A DNA stretch of 40,890 bases from an uncultured Lachnospiraceae bacterium (GCA_905203555.1 CAJKWK010000020.1:1-40890), one strand, 5' to 3'. Positions 30,056 through 38,889 are shown, counted from the stretch's first letter. The notes: generated by a model from the sequence alone, not told the origin. Made by a program: numbers and translations.

Positions 30056-30319
30056 TTATTTCGCCTGTGCATCTGAGAAAAAAGAACGGATTCCTTCTGC
30101 TGCTTTTTCCTCATCTTCACCTTCTGTAAGTACTGTGACCTGCTCACCTTCAGAAAGGTTCAGACTCATCATACCCATAATGCTCTTGGCATTAATCCTT
30201 TTTTCTCCCATCTGAATATAGATTCGGCTCGCATACTGGCTCGCTTCCTGTACCAGCAATGCAATCGGTCTTCCATCCAGACCATTCTCATGTTTCACGA
30301 CAACAGGTGTCTCAATCAT
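30056..30319 (-). CDS. Crh-like HPr-family protein lacking the phosphorylatable His15
   Basis: An 87-residue HPr fold. The usual active-site block GLHARP reads GLDGRP (residues 13-18), so His15, needed for PEP-dependent phosphotransfer, is Asp. The regulatory serine block is kept (AKSIMGMM, Ser46). Bacillus Crh also lacks His15 (Gln there), keeps Ser46 and lies beside whiA in the rapZ-whiA-crh operon. This gene has the same position, its start overlapping the whiA stop by four bases. It should act as a HPr-kinase-controlled corepressor of CcpA or another regulator rather than in sugar transport. A true HPr must exist elsewhere for the phosphotransferase systems here. Confidence 0.9.
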   Translation of the reverse strand: MIETPVVVKHENGLDGRPIALLVQEASQYASRIYIQMGEKRINAKSIMGMMSLNLSEGEQVTVLTEGEDEEKAAEGIRSFFSDAQAK

Positions 30320-31275
30320 AATAAACCTCCTTGTTCTTGCCTAACCTTCTCTGCCAACTCACTTAGCTTACGCAATCGGTGATTGATTCCCGACTTTCCA
30401 ACCGGCGGTGACAAACAAGCCCCCAATTCCTTTAACGGAGCGTCCGGATTCGCCAGACGTGCCATAGCCGCATCCGTAAGCCCCTCCGGCAGTTTTTCCA
30501 GACCGATTGTTGACTGAAGATACTTAATATCTTCCAACTGTCTGACAGCCGCAGAAACCGTCTTATTGATATTGGCAGTTTCACAGTTCACCTTGCGATT
30601 CACTGTATTACGCATCTCCTTCAAAATCCGGACATTTTCCAGTTTCATCAGAGATAACGGTGCTTCCATAATATTCAAGATATCTACAATCTGAGCCCCT
30701 TCCTTTAAATAGACGATCCAGGACTTCTTTCTCTGAACGATCTTTGCATCCATCGCAAATCCGCAGATCATTTCTCTCAGCTGCACTGCCATCGATTCTG
30801 CTGCACAGACAATCTCAAAATGATACGCCTTAGCCGGATCACTCATGGAGCCCGCAGCAAGAAATACACCGCGCAAAAAAGCACGTTTGCAGCATGTCTG
30901 CTGCACTATGATAGGATTTACAATATGTATCTCTTCAAATCCCTCTCGATATTCATCTGTCAGCTTTGTTGCCTGAAGAATCCGAAGTGCTTCCTTATGG
31001 TTCTTTACAATAACAAAATACGATACACTTTGTCTTATAATATTCCTCCGGATTGAGATATCAGTTTCTATATTAAATGTTTTTTTGATTAATGTAAAGA
31101 CCTTTCTTGCAACTGTAATATTTTCCGTATGGATTTTAATCCCATATTGATTTCGGCTATCTATCGTAATAGATCCGCACATACTAAGCAGCGCCGCCAG
31201 TTCTGCAATCTGACAGTGCCTGGCACTGCTCCACTGTCTGGAAAGTTCTTCTTTTACATTTCCCGAAAATGACAT
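30316..31275 (-). CDS. whiA: DNA-binding protein WhiA
   Basis: A 319-residue regulator found in nearly all Gram-positive bacteria, linked to cell division and, in Streptomyces, sporulation. The N-terminal half is the degenerate LAGLIDADG-homing-endonuclease fold (SSARHCQIAELAALLSMCGS, then KRAFLRGVFLAAGSMSDP). The C-terminal helix-turn-helix is in VRQLEDIKYLQSTIGLEKLPEGL and LKELGACLSPPVGKSGINHRL. It follows rapZ by 23 bases and overlaps the Crh-like gene by four. The yvcK/glmR gene that sits between rapZ and whiA in Bacillus is absent here. Confidence 0.96.
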   Translation of the reverse strand: MSFSGNVKEELSRQWSSARHCQIAELAALLSMCGSITIDSRNQYGIKIHTENITVARKVFTLIKKTFNIETDISIRRNIIRQSVSYFVIVKNHKEALRILQATKLTDEYREGFEEIHIVNPIIVQQTCCKRAFLRGVFLAAGSMSDPAKAYHFEIVCAAESMAVQLREMICGFAMDAKIVQRKKSWIVYLKEGAQIVDILNIMEAPLSLMKLENVRILKEMRNTVNRKVNCETANINKTVSAAVRQLEDIKYLQSTIGLEKLPEGLTDAAMARLANPDAPLKELGACLSPPVGKSGINHRLRKLSELAEKVRQEQGGLL

Positions 31276-31298
31276 GTCTCCGATACCTCTTTTTTCAA

Positions 31299-32177
31299 TT
31301 ACTTAGCCTTTGTAATAGCATCTTTTCCAATGTCCCGATGTTCAATACGTACTCCGTACTGCTCCTGTTTTTTTACAAAATCATACAAACAGTTTGCGAG
31401 TGTAACAGAACGATGTTTTCCGCCGGTACATCCGATTGCAATTACAAGATGATTTTTCCCCTCCCAGATATAATTCGGCAGTAAGAAATCAATCATCCCG
31501 GTTAATTTCTCCAAAAATACATCTGCACGTTCGTTATTCAACACATATTCCTGTACTTCTTTATCATTGCCTGTCTTCGCTTTTAAATCTTCTATATAAT
31601 ATGGATTTGGCAAAAACCGCACATCAAATACAAGGTCTGCATCCTCAGGAATTCCATATTTAAACCCAAAAGACATAATAGTAACATATAAGTTTTTAAA
31701 ATCTTTTCCTTCTACAAAAATCTTTTCCAGCTCCGCTTTCAGCTCCCGGGTAAGCATCCTGCTTGTATCCAGTATATACGTGGCACGCATTTTTAAGAAC
31801 GCAATTCTTTCCCGTTCTTCTGCAATGCCTACATCTATATGACCTACTCCTCCCAGCGGATGCTGTCTTCTTGTTTCCTTATACCGTTTCACAAGCACAT
31901 TTGACTTTGCATCCAGAAAGAGGATTTCATAGTCAATTCCTCTGGTATACATCTCCTCCAGCCGTTCTTCTAATCCATCCAAAGACTGTCCGCTTCGAAT
32001 GTCGATTCCCAGCGCAACCCGATTCACCTCGGTGTTGGGTGTGGAAATCATTTCCGCAAACTTCGGCAGCAACATAATCGGAAGATTATCTACACAAAAA
32101 TACCCCATATCCTCTAACATTTTCAATGCTGTAGATTTTCCGGCTCCCGACATTCCTGTTACAATGACAAATCTCAT
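31299..32177 (-). CDS. rapZ: RNase adapter/nucleotide-binding protein RapZ (YvcJ)
   Basis: A P-loop protein of 292 residues that binds nucleotides and, in Gram-negatives, the small RNAs that control glmS; in Bacillus (YvcJ) it is a GTPase affecting competence. Walker A is GMSGAGKST near the N-terminus, followed by MLEDMGYFCVDNLP. VALGIDIRSG and FLDAKSNVLVKRYKETRRQHPL follow. The C-terminal domain has FGFKYGIPEDADLVFDVRFLPNP and AIGCTGGKHRSVTLA. The ATG at 32177 (GGAG 9 bases upstream) lies one base after the murB stop. A TTG further upstream is less likely. Confidence 0.96.
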   Translation of the reverse strand: MRFVIVTGMSGAGKSTALKMLEDMGYFCVDNLPIMLLPKFAEMISTPNTEVNRVALGIDIRSGQSLDGLEERLEEMYTRGIDYEILFLDAKSNVLVKRYKETRRQHPLGGVGHIDVGIAEERERIAFLKMRATYILDTSRMLTRELKAELEKIFVEGKDFKNLYVTIMSFGFKYGIPEDADLVFDVRFLPNPYYIEDLKAKTGNDKEVQEYVLNNERADVFLEKLTGMIDFLLPNYIWEGKNHLVIAIGCTGGKHRSVTLANCLYDFVKKQEQYGVRIEHRDIGKDAITKAK

Positions 32178-32178
32178 C

Positions 32179-33087
32179 TTAAAACTCTCCAATCCTCTTC
32201 ACTTCCGGCTCCAGCCGCACCCCAAACTTTGCCTCTACCCGATCTGAAACCTGCTCGATCAGTGACAAAATATCTGCCGCTGTGGCCTGCCCCTTGTTGA
32301 TCACAAAACCGCAGTGCTTTTCTGAAACCTGTGCGCCGCCAACCTGAAATCCCCGCAGCCCGGTATCCTCAATCAGTTTCCCCGCAAAGTATCCTTCCGG
32401 ACGCTTAAATGTGCTGCCTGCACTTGGATACTCAAGCGGCTGCTTTGTAATCCGTTTTTCCTTTAGCTCATCCATATATGCACGAATCTCCTCCGGATTG
32501 CCCGGCTGCAGTCTGATCTGTGCACTAAGCACAATATCCCCATTCTGTGCAAAAATGCTGGTCCGATACCCCAGCGCCATCTGCTCAACCGGAAGTACCC
32601 GCAGTTCCCCATCCGCTGTCAACGCTAATGCATCCTTTAAAACATGTTTCATCTCTCCGCCGTATGCACCCGCATTCATCATCACTGCACCGCCGAGAGT
32701 CCCCGGAATGCCCGATGCAAATTCAAATCCTGTCAAGCTCTGCGCAAATGCCTCTGCCGCAATCTTTGACAAAAGAGCGCCTGCCTGTGCGTAAAGCACG
32801 CCTTCCTCCGTCATCCGGATCTGACTCAGATTCTTTCCCAGCTGGATAATCACGCCACGATATCCCTTGTCACCAACCAGCAGATTACTTCCATTTCCCA
32901 TCACATAATATGGTACTTTTTCTGCCCGCAGCAAATTCACAACGTCCCGGATCTGTTCTTCCTCTGTCGGTGTCACGAGCCAGTCTGCCGGTCCACCCAC
33001 GCGAAAAGTAGTATGATTCTTCATCGGTTCTTCTTTTAACACATTCTCTGATCCCAGAATTCCACACAATTCTTCATGCAATCCCAT
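32179..33087 (-). CDS. murB: UDP-N-acetylenolpyruvoylglucosamine reductase MurB (type II)
   Basis: Second committed step of peptidoglycan precursor synthesis: FAD- and NADPH-dependent reduction to UDP-MurNAc, in the cytosol. The 302-residue length indicates the short type II enzyme. FAD-binding segments are TTFRVGGPADWLV, MGNGSNLLVGDKGYRG and ASGIPGTLGGAVMMNAGAYGGEM. The catalytic Ser lies in SAGSTFKRPEGYFAG and the Glu in LEPEVKRIG at the C-terminus. It heads the operon murB-rapZ-whiA-crh-like, which links wall synthesis with carbon-state regulators. No gene separates it from its promoter at 33135-33162. Confidence 0.97.
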   Translation of the reverse strand: MGLHEELCGILGSENVLKEEPMKNHTTFRVGGPADWLVTPTEEEQIRDVVNLLRAEKVPYYVMGNGSNLLVGDKGYRGVIIQLGKNLSQIRMTEEGVLYAQAGALLSKIAAEAFAQSLTGFEFASGIPGTLGGAVMMNAGAYGGEMKHVLKDALALTADGELRVLPVEQMALGYRTSIFAQNGDIVLSAQIRLQPGNPEEIRAYMDELKEKRITKQPLEYPSAGSTFKRPEGYFAGKLIEDTGLRGFQVGGAQVSEKHCGFVINKGQATAADILSLIEQVSDRVEAKFGVRLEPEVKRIGEF

Positions 33088-33134
33088 AAATAAAATATCT
33101 CCAATCTTTTTTCTATCAATCCTATGCTCTTATT

Positions 33135-33162
33135 CTTATACTCTTATTATTCTATATTTCAA
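33135..33162 (-). promoter_or_regulatory. Probable promoter of the murB operon
   Basis: Minus-strand TTGAAA (33162-33157), 16-bp spacer, TATAAG (33140-33135). This places transcription start about 40 bases before the murB ATG. Confidence 0.5.
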
Positions 33163-33271
33163 ACTCTTTGATTCTTTTCACATCATACAATAAAACCATG
33201 CAAAATTCAACCGCACAGAGACCGAACTTGAAACGGAACAATGCATTACAGGCAGAAGAGCTGTAAAAACC

Positions 33272-33300
33272 TTGCAAATTTCTTCAGAATGATGTATATT
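33272..33300 (+). promoter_or_regulatory. Promoter of the CNNM/CorC gene
   Basis: TTGCAA (33272-33277), 17-bp spacer, TATATT (33295-33300), followed by AAAGGAG at about 33348-33354. Confidence 0.6.
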
Positions 33301-33365
33301 ATTTTCGTGTACTCGTAGTTAAAACCTAAAGTAACAAAAACATTTTTAAAGGAGTTGAACAATCA

Positions 33366-34691
33366 TTGGACCCGAGTGACGCCATACAAATTATTACATT
33401 GATTATTTTATTGATTTTATCCGGAGTATTTTCTTCTGCTGAAACAGCTTTAACAACTGTAAGCAAGATTAAAATGAGATCTCTTGCAGATGAAGGAAAC
33501 AAACGTGCCGCAACTGTGCTAGATATTACAGAACATCACACCGACAAGATGTTGAGTGCTATTTTGATCGGTAATAATATCGTGAACATCTGTGCAACCT
33601 CACTTGCTACAACACTTGCCTACAATTTCGGCGGAGCAATGATCAGTTTTGTAACAGGACTTATGACGATCGCCATTTTGGTATTCGGTGAGATTACCCC
33701 GAAGAACCTGGCAACTATTAAGTCCGCCCAACTGTCACTTGCTTATATTCCGGTGCTGAAAGCCTTTATGACTCTCATGACGCCGCTCATTTTCCTGATT
33801 AACATTATATGCCGCGGAATCCTGTTTCTTTTCCGCGTTGACCCGAACGACAGGAATAATGCGATGACAGAGGATGAACTACGAACAATTGTGGACGTAA
33901 GCCACGAGGACGGAGTCATCGAATCTGAAGAAAAAGAAATGATATACAACGTGTTCGATCTGGGTGATGCCCGCGCAAAAGACGTTATGGTTCCCCGCGT
34001 TCACGTTACCTTTGCAGATGTCAACAGCAGCTATCAAGAGCTGATTGCCATATTCAAAGAGGACAAGTTTACGCGAATCCCGATTTACGAGGAAACAACG
34101 GACAATATTATCGGAACAATCAATATGAAGGATTTACTTTTATTTGATGACAAGGATCATTTCCAGATTCGCGATATTTTGAGAGAGGCCTATTTCACAT
34201 ACGAATACAAAAGCATTTCCGAGCTGCTCGTTGAGATGCGTGATGCTTCTCTGAATATTGCCATTGTTTTGGATGAATACGGTGAAACCGCCGGAATCAT
34301 TACATTGGAAGATATCCTCGAAGAAATTGTCGGTGAGATTCACGATGAATATGACGAAAACGAGGAAGAACAATTTGTAAAAGTTCTCAAAGAAAATGAA
34401 TACCTGATTGAAGGTTCTTATAATCTGGACGATTTAAATGATCGTTTAGAGGAGGATGGACGGAGCGATGTTCAATTCAAGTCCGAGGATTTTGATTCCC
34501 TCGGCGGATATATCATCGAACATTTAGACCGGCTTCCGGAGGTTGGTGACGAATACACAACCGAAAGCGGCATCCGTCTGGTAGTAGAAAAGCTGGACAA
34601 GAACCGTATTCAATTGGTTCACGTTTATTTGCCTGAAATGCATAAAAAGGAAGTTTCTGCAGAAACCTCCAAGTCACACAGGGACGAATAA
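33366..34691 (+). CDS. CNNM/HlyC-CorC family transporter (DUF21-CBS-CorC)
   Basis: An integral membrane protein of 441 residues, often annotated hemolysin-like, related to CNNM/CorB magnesium transporters. The N-terminal DUF21 domain has four helices, with SGVFSSAETALTTVSKIKM and LIGNNIVNICATSLATTLA as hallmark segments and FGEITPKNLA next. A CBS pair (about 205-325) contains VMVPRVHVTFAD and LDEYGETAGIITLEDILEEIVGEI. The C-terminal CorC_HlyC domain (about 345-425) follows. The start is probably the TTG at 33366, 11 bases after GGAG; no better codon is in frame. A GGGCGGC hairpin at 34696-34716 follows but lacks a U-run. Confidence 0.9.
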   Translation: MDPSDAIQIITLIILLILSGVFSSAETALTTVSKIKMRSLADEGNKRAATVLDITEHHTDKMLSAILIGNNIVNICATSLATTLAYNFGGAMISFVTGLMTIAILVFGEITPKNLATIKSAQLSLAYIPVLKAFMTLMTPLIFLINIICRGILFLFRVDPNDRNNAMTEDELRTIVDVSHEDGVIESEEKEMIYNVFDLGDARAKDVMVPRVHVTFADVNSSYQELIAIFKEDKFTRIPIYEETTDNIIGTINMKDLLLFDDKDHFQIRDILREAYFTYEYKSISELLVEMRDASLNIAIVLDEYGETAGIITLEDILEEIVGEIHDEYDENEEEQFVKVLKENEYLIEGSYNLDDLNDRLEEDGRSDVQFKSEDFDSLGGYIIEHLDRLPEVGDEYTTESGIRLVVEKLDKNRIQLVHVYLPEMHKKEVSAETSKSHRDE

Positions 34692-34772
34692 GTATAGGGC
34701 GGCAATCAGCCGCCCTGTATATAACAATTTCATATCGTGATCTGTATACAATCAGATTTATTTTATTACTAT

Positions 34773-34860
34773 GGAGACGTATCGAAGAGGCCATAACGAG
34801 AGCGACTCGAAATCGCTTTGCCGCCAACGCGGCACGTGGGTTCGAATCCCACCGTCTCCG
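34773..34860 (+). tRNA. tRNA-Ser (anticodon CGA)
   Basis: An 88-nt tRNA with long variable arm. The acceptor stem is GGAGACG/CGTCTCC with discriminator G, the anticodon stem AGCGA/TCGCT, and the loop CTCGAAA reads CGA (34808-34810), decoding UCG. The T-arm is GTGGG-TTCGAAT-CCCAC. CCA is not encoded; a run of seven T follows directly. Confidence 0.95.
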
Positions 34861-34878
34861 TTTTTTTATTTCCTGATA

Positions 34879-35619
34879 TTATCTTTTCAGCACCTCCACC
34901 GCTCTTCGTATGTTCTCTGCATCCGTCTGCCAGATTTCATACTCACTAAATCCCGGAAATCCCATACTGACCCCTTCCCTGCGAAATTCCATTTTGCTAT
35001 CCAGAGTTACTTTTCCAGACATATGATAGGATGTTGTACCGGTATATGGGAGCAATTTTTCAATTGTTTCAGGAGAAATCCCTGCCCCAGCCAGAATTTC
35101 TATCCTTCCGGCGCTTTGCTGAACCATTTCTTTTATCAAATCTCTTCCTTCCCAGGCAGAATTTTTCTGTCCACTCGTTAAAATGGTTTTTATCCCAAGC
35201 TCAACAGCCTGTTCCAAAGTCTCCTGTGGATTACGACATACATCAAATGCCCGATGTAAGGCAACATCTGTATTACCTGCAATTTCAACCAATTCTCTCA
35301 TTCTCTCAACATCCAAGTCTCCATTCGGTTTTAAAATCCCTGTTACAATTCCATCTGCACCAAGATCTCGATACATCGCCGTGTCTTCTTTCATCATCTC
35401 AAATTCAAAATCATCATAACAAAAATCACCAAACCGGGGACGGAGCAGCACCCGAATCTGAAGGTCGGTATGCTTTCTTACCTGGCGAAACAACGCCGCT
35501 CCCGGAGAAGTTCCTCCTATGATCAGATTTCCACAAAGTTCCACACGTTTTGCTCCGCCCTTTTCAGCCTCAATTGCGGATTTTACACTGTCAACACAGG
35601 CTTCCAGTACATAACTCAT
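34879..35619 (-). CDS. cutC: CutC family protein
   Basis: A TIM-barrel protein of about 246 residues historically named for copper homeostasis; its true reaction is unsettled. Family marks are LEACVDSVKSAIEAEKGGAKRVELC, GGTSPGAALF, VLLRPRFGDFCYDDFEFEMM, GADGIVTGIL, VALHRAFDVCRNP and ILAGAGISPETIEKL. The Met at 35619 starts the conserved part but lies 14 bases after AAAGGAG; a GTG at 35628 is closer to that ribosome site and also in frame. It is monocistronic, between tRNA-Ser and the nagE terminator. A link to glycan use in gut bacteria has been proposed for the family but is not shown here. Confidence 0.93.
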   Translation of the reverse strand: MSYVLEACVDSVKSAIEAEKGGAKRVELCGNLIIGGTSPGAALFRQVRKHTDLQIRVLLRPRFGDFCYDDFEFEMMKEDTAMYRDLGADGIVTGILKPNGDLDVERMRELVEIAGNTDVALHRAFDVCRNPQETLEQAVELGIKTILTSGQKNSAWEGRDLIKEMVQQSAGRIEILAGAGISPETIEKLLPYTGTTSYHMSGKVTLDSKMEFRREGVSMGFPGFSEYEIWQTDAENIRRAVEVLKR

Positions 35620-35700
35620 TGTTTTCACTCTTCTCCTTTCTCTCATCTCGTTAATTATATATTATTTTATTATATTTTAACTCTTTTTCCTACTATATTC

Positions 35701-35725
35701 AAAAAGCCCGCAGATACTGCGGGCT
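35701..35725 (-). terminator. Terminator of the licT-crr-nagE operon
   Basis: Minus-strand stem AGCCCGCAG/CTGCGGGCT (35725-35717 and 35713-35705) with a 3-base loop, followed by a run of five U. Confidence 0.9.
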
Positions 35726-35757
35726 CTCCGAAAAAGGGATTAAATAATTAATCATGA

Positions 35758-37224
35758 TTATTTACAAAGTTTCTTAAACTCATCAGCAACGAACTGTACT
35801 TTAGTTCCGATGATAACCTGTACAGAGTTCTTTCCAGGTCTGATTACTCCTGCAACACCTGCAGATTTAATCTTCTTCTCATCAACTGCTGTGTAGTCTT
35901 TGATTTCAAGACGGAGTCTTGTAATACAGTTATCAATGCTTGTTACGTTCTCTTTTCCACCAACACCTTCTAAGACAATCTTAGCTACTTCAGTGAAATC
36001 ATCGTTTGCAAGGATAACTTTTGTTTCATCTTCATCATCATCTTCTCTACCTGGTGTCTTCAGATCCCATTTTGTAATAGCAAAACGGAATACAACGTAG
36101 AATACGATAAATGCTGCGATACCAAGCGGAATAATCAGCCATGTCTTAGCTGCTGCCGGCAGGGATGCGGAGAACAGAAGGTCTGTTGCACCAGCAGAGA
36201 AAGAGAATCCTGCACGGAAACCAAGAGCAACTGTAATAACTGTAAAGATACCATATAACAAAGCGTAAATTACGTACAATACTGGAGCAAGGAACATAAA
36301 TCCAAACTCGAACGGCTCTGTAACACCACAGATGAATGCACAAAGAGCAGCAGATCCTACAAGACCGATAGCAACTTTCTTCTTGTTGCTCTTAGCTGTA
36401 TGTACCATAGCCAAAGCTGCACCTGGGATACCAAACATCATACATGGGAAGAATCCAGACATGTACATTCCAAGGCTCCATGTTACATCTGCAGATGTTT
36501 CTCCTGCCCAGAAGTGAGACAGGTCACCAAGTCCGATTGTATCGAACCAGAATACGTTGTTCAATGCGTGATGCAGACCTGTTGGGATTAACAGACGGTT
36601 CAGGAATGCATAGATACCTGCTCCAACTGCGTCAAGACCAACGATAGCTTCACCGATTGCAATCAATCCACCAAAGAGGATTGGCCATACAAACAGCAGA
36701 ACTGCAGAAACAAGAATAGAAACAACACCTGCAACGATTGCTACGCAACGTTTTCCACTGAAGAATGACAGCCAGTCCGGAAGTTTTGTGCTCTTAAATT
36801 TGTTGTAGCACATAGATCCGATGATACCAGCGATAATACCGATAAACGGGTTAGCGATTTTGTCAAATGCCAATGTTTTGTCAGCGTTTTCAGCGATAGA
36901 TGGCATGATTGTTGTAACAACACCTGTTGATAACAAAGTTGTGATCATCAGCCAAGATGCCAGTGCAGCAACACCTGCTGTACCGTCATTGTCATCAGCC
37001 ATACCAACACCAACACCAATTGCAAACAGGATAGCCATGTTATCAATCAGGGCTCCACCTGCTTTTACCAGGAATAATCCCAGCTTCGGAACGAATCCAA
37101 TAATATCTCCACCCTGCATAGTAGCTGGGCAAAGCAAGTAACCGATACCCATCAGAATACCACAGATCGGAAGAACTGCTACTGGCAGCATCAGGGCTTT
37201 ACCTAATTTCTGTAAAAACTTCAT
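35758..37224 (-). CDS. nagE: PTS transporter subunit EIIBC, N-acetylglucosamine/glucose type
   Basis: Sugar-specific membrane permease that imports and phosphorylates its substrate; 488 residues. The EIIC part (about 1-390) has about ten membrane helices, including KALMLPVAVLPICGILMGIGY, PTGLHHALNNVFWFD and the conserved CGVTEPFEFGFMF. An acidic linker (GREDDDEDET) leads to the EIIB domain with phosphocysteine Cys433 in SIDNCITRLRLEI. EIIA is separate (next gene upstream). The nagA/nagB genes and the permease sequence favour GlcNAc, but glucose or a related sugar cannot be excluded. It is controlled through licT and the RAT leader. Confidence 0.92.
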   Translation of the reverse strand: MKFLQKLGKALMLPVAVLPICGILMGIGYLLCPATMQGGDIIGFVPKLGLFLVKAGGALIDNMAILFAIGVGVGMADDNDGTAGVAALASWLMITTLLSTGVVTTIMPSIAENADKTLAFDKIANPFIGIIAGIIGSMCYNKFKSTKLPDWLSFFSGKRCVAIVAGVVSILVSAVLLFVWPILFGGLIAIGEAIVGLDAVGAGIYAFLNRLLIPTGLHHALNNVFWFDTIGLGDLSHFWAGETSADVTWSLGMYMSGFFPCMMFGIPGAALAMVHTAKSNKKKVAIGLVGSAALCAFICGVTEPFEFGFMFLAPVLYVIYALLYGIFTVITVALGFRAGFSFSAGATDLLFSASLPAAAKTWLIIPLGIAAFIVFYVVFRFAITKWDLKTPGREDDDEDETKVILANDDFTEVAKIVLEGVGGKENVTSIDNCITRLRLEIKDYTAVDEKKIKSAGVAGVIRPGKNSVQVIIGTKVQFVADEFKKLCK

Positions 37225-37308
37225 AATGAACCTCCTTCTTAAACTCTCAACATTTGTTAATCCCTTTATTTATTTTATCCGGCTTTACCGCCGGTTAAAA
37301 TACATTCA

Positions 37309-37797
37309 TTATGCCTGTGGCGTGATCTTGATCACATCATCGCCCGGTTCCACATCCTTACCTGACAATCCCTCAACAGACGTATAATCATCTGTGTTGC
37401 AGATCAGCATCGGAGTGATCGTATCATAACCTGCTGCTTTAACTTTTTCCAGATCAACTTCCAACAACAGATCACCTTTTTTTACTTTGTCTCCGGCCTG
37501 AACATGACCAACAAAACCATCTCCATTCATCTTAACTGTATCCAGCCCTACATGAATGAGAACTTCTGCACCGCAATCTGCTGTAAGGCTTACTGCGTGC
37601 AATGTATCAAATACCATACCAACTTCACCATCAATCGGAGCATAAATCTTACCTTCTGACGGAATCACTGCAACTCCCTGTCCAAGCATTCCTTCACTGA
37701 ATGTCGGATCATTGACTTCTGTCAACGGTACAGCGTTTCCCTTCGCCGGCGCTCCCAGCAAGTACTCTGTTTTTTTCTTTTTGAAAAGTCCAAACAT
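37309..37797 (-). CDS. crr: PTS glucose-type EIIA protein
   Basis: Cytosolic 162-residue EIIA of the glucose family that passes phosphate from HPr to the EIIB domain of the permease encoded next. The two active-site histidines are His67 (DTLHAVSLT) and His82 (EVLIHVGLDTV), where His82 is the phosphorylated one by family knowledge. PIDGEVGMVFD and GDLLLEVDLEKVK are other family segments. It starts 11 bases after the licT stop and lies 84 bases before nagE. A free EIIA could also serve other EIIBC proteins and modulate the PRD domains of LicT. Confidence 0.93.
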   Translation of the reverse strand: MFGLFKKKKTEYLLGAPAKGNAVPLTEVNDPTFSEGMLGQGVAVIPSEGKIYAPIDGEVGMVFDTLHAVSLTADCGAEVLIHVGLDTVKMNGDGFVGHVQAGDKVKKGDLLLEVDLEKVKAAGYDTITPMLICNTDDYTSVEGLSGKDVEPGDDVIKITPQA

Positions 37798-37808
37798 TTT
37801 TCTTCCTC

Positions 37809-38654
37809 CTAGTCTTCGGCATCTTCTGCCATTGTAATTCTCCGGATATGAATTGCAAGATACATCATCTCTTCTCCGGAAATTTTACTACCTGTTTCTT
37901 TTTCTATATATTCTGCAATCTTTTTACTGCAGACATACTCTCTATGATACTTTCGCTGCACCATCGCAGCCAGTTCTTCCTCTTCATCCGGCAGCAATTC
38001 TTTGCGATAAACACGCTGCAAGAGAAACTTGACATGCGTTACAAAACGCTCGTAATGCAAGGAATCTTCATCGAATTCAATCTGCAGCTCTTCTTTTACG
38101 ATTTTTAAAATCGTCTGCATCAGATTAGGAAAATTCAATGCATCCCGGATATCGGTTCCGTATTCTGCATTCACAAAATGCAGTGCTATAAATCCGGCTT
38201 CATCTTCCGGAAGTATGACTCCGAGTCTCTTTTCAATCAACTCAACTGCATATTGTCCCAGTCTGTATTCTTGAGGATAGAACCTCTTGATTTCCCACAA
38301 CAATGCATTTTCCAACCGAATCTTCATCCTCAGTCGTTCTATTGCAAAGTTAATATGGTCTGTCAGAGTCACATATATGCTCTGATTCAGTCGAAGTTTT
38401 AATTCACTTTCCGCATATGAAATAATATCATTCGAAATACGGGCATGCTCCAGAGGCATATTTGCCAGCAGTTCTTTAAACTGCTCTGCAAGAGTCTGAC
38501 TCTTTATCCGGAAAACCTTTTCAATCTGATCCTTTTGAATCTCACATCCGGCTTTTTTACCAAAGCCAATCCCCCGCCCCATTACCACGACTTCTTTACC
38601 TGTATCATCAAAGGCTGAAACAATATTATTATTGATTATCTTATCAATTACCAT
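37809..38654 (-). CDS. licT: LicT/GlcT-type BglG-family transcription antiterminator
   Basis: RNA-binding antiterminator of 281 residues. Residues 1-58 form the CAT RNA-binding domain (MVIDKIINNNIVSAFDD, VVMGRGIGFGKKAG). Two PTS regulation domains follow: PRD1 (about 65-170; LTDHINFAIERLRM, HFVNAEYG at its end) and PRD2 (about 172-275; ending EEMMYLAIHIRRI). Conserved His residues in these segments are the expected phosphorylation sites for HPr and EII. Its own leader contains a matching RAT and terminator at 38701-38776, so it regulates itself, crr and nagE. ATG at 38654; GGATAT precedes it as a weak ribosome site, with AAAGGAAAC further upstream. Confidence 0.95.
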   Translation of the reverse strand: MVIDKIINNNIVSAFDDTGKEVVVMGRGIGFGKKAGCEIQKDQIEKVFRIKSQTLAEQFKELLANMPLEHARISNDIISYAESELKLRLNQSIYVTLTDHINFAIERLRMKIRLENALLWEIKRFYPQEYRLGQYAVELIEKRLGVILPEDEAGFIALHFVNAEYGTDIRDALNFPNLMQTILKIVKEELQIEFDEDSLHYERFVTHVKFLLQRVYRKELLPDEEEELAAMVQRKYHREYVCSKKIAEYIEKETGSKISGEEMMYLAIHIRRITMAEDAED

Positions 38655-38700
38655 AAATATCCTTGTTTCCTTTCGCCAGGTGGCAGACCCACAATAAGAT

Positions 38701-38776
38701 AAAAAAACCAGTGTTTATAAGCCCGGAATGCACCTTGCCTATAAAAACTGGTTTTGCCTGCCGTGCAGTAACAATC
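38701..38776 (-). promoter_or_regulatory. RAT antiterminator element overlapping a leader terminator
   Basis: The minus strand carries GGATTGTTACTG...GCAGGCAAAACC (38776-38749), a close match to the ribonucleic antiterminator bound by LicT/BglG proteins. Its last bases are also the left arm of a long hairpin (38754-38736 with 38721-38701) ending in seven U. Binding of LicT would block the terminator. Confidence 0.92.
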
Positions 38777-38799
38777 CAACGTTTTTCAATTACTACACT

Positions 38800-38828
38800 A
38801 ACTATAACAAATTCCACAACAGAAGTCA
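38800..38828 (-). promoter_or_regulatory. Promoter of the licT-crr-nagE operon
   Basis: Minus-strand TTGACT (38828-38823), 17-bp spacer, TATAGT (38805-38800). The start near 38793 places the RAT at about +17 to +45. Confidence 0.75.
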
Positions 38829-38889
38829 ACCATGAAATTTATTTTTTGGTAATATTGTTTATACTTTATTTATAACTCACTGTTTTCGC

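Noticed and set aside
30041..30071. Direct repeat TATTTCGCCT-NN-GCAT around the HPr stop codon
   Set aside because: A short duplication of the gene end of about 15 bases; the second copy lies after the stop and has no evident function.
34696..34716. GGGCGGC hairpin after the CNNM gene as a terminator
   Set aside because: The stem is strong but no U-run follows on either strand, so it is mentioned only as a hairpin.
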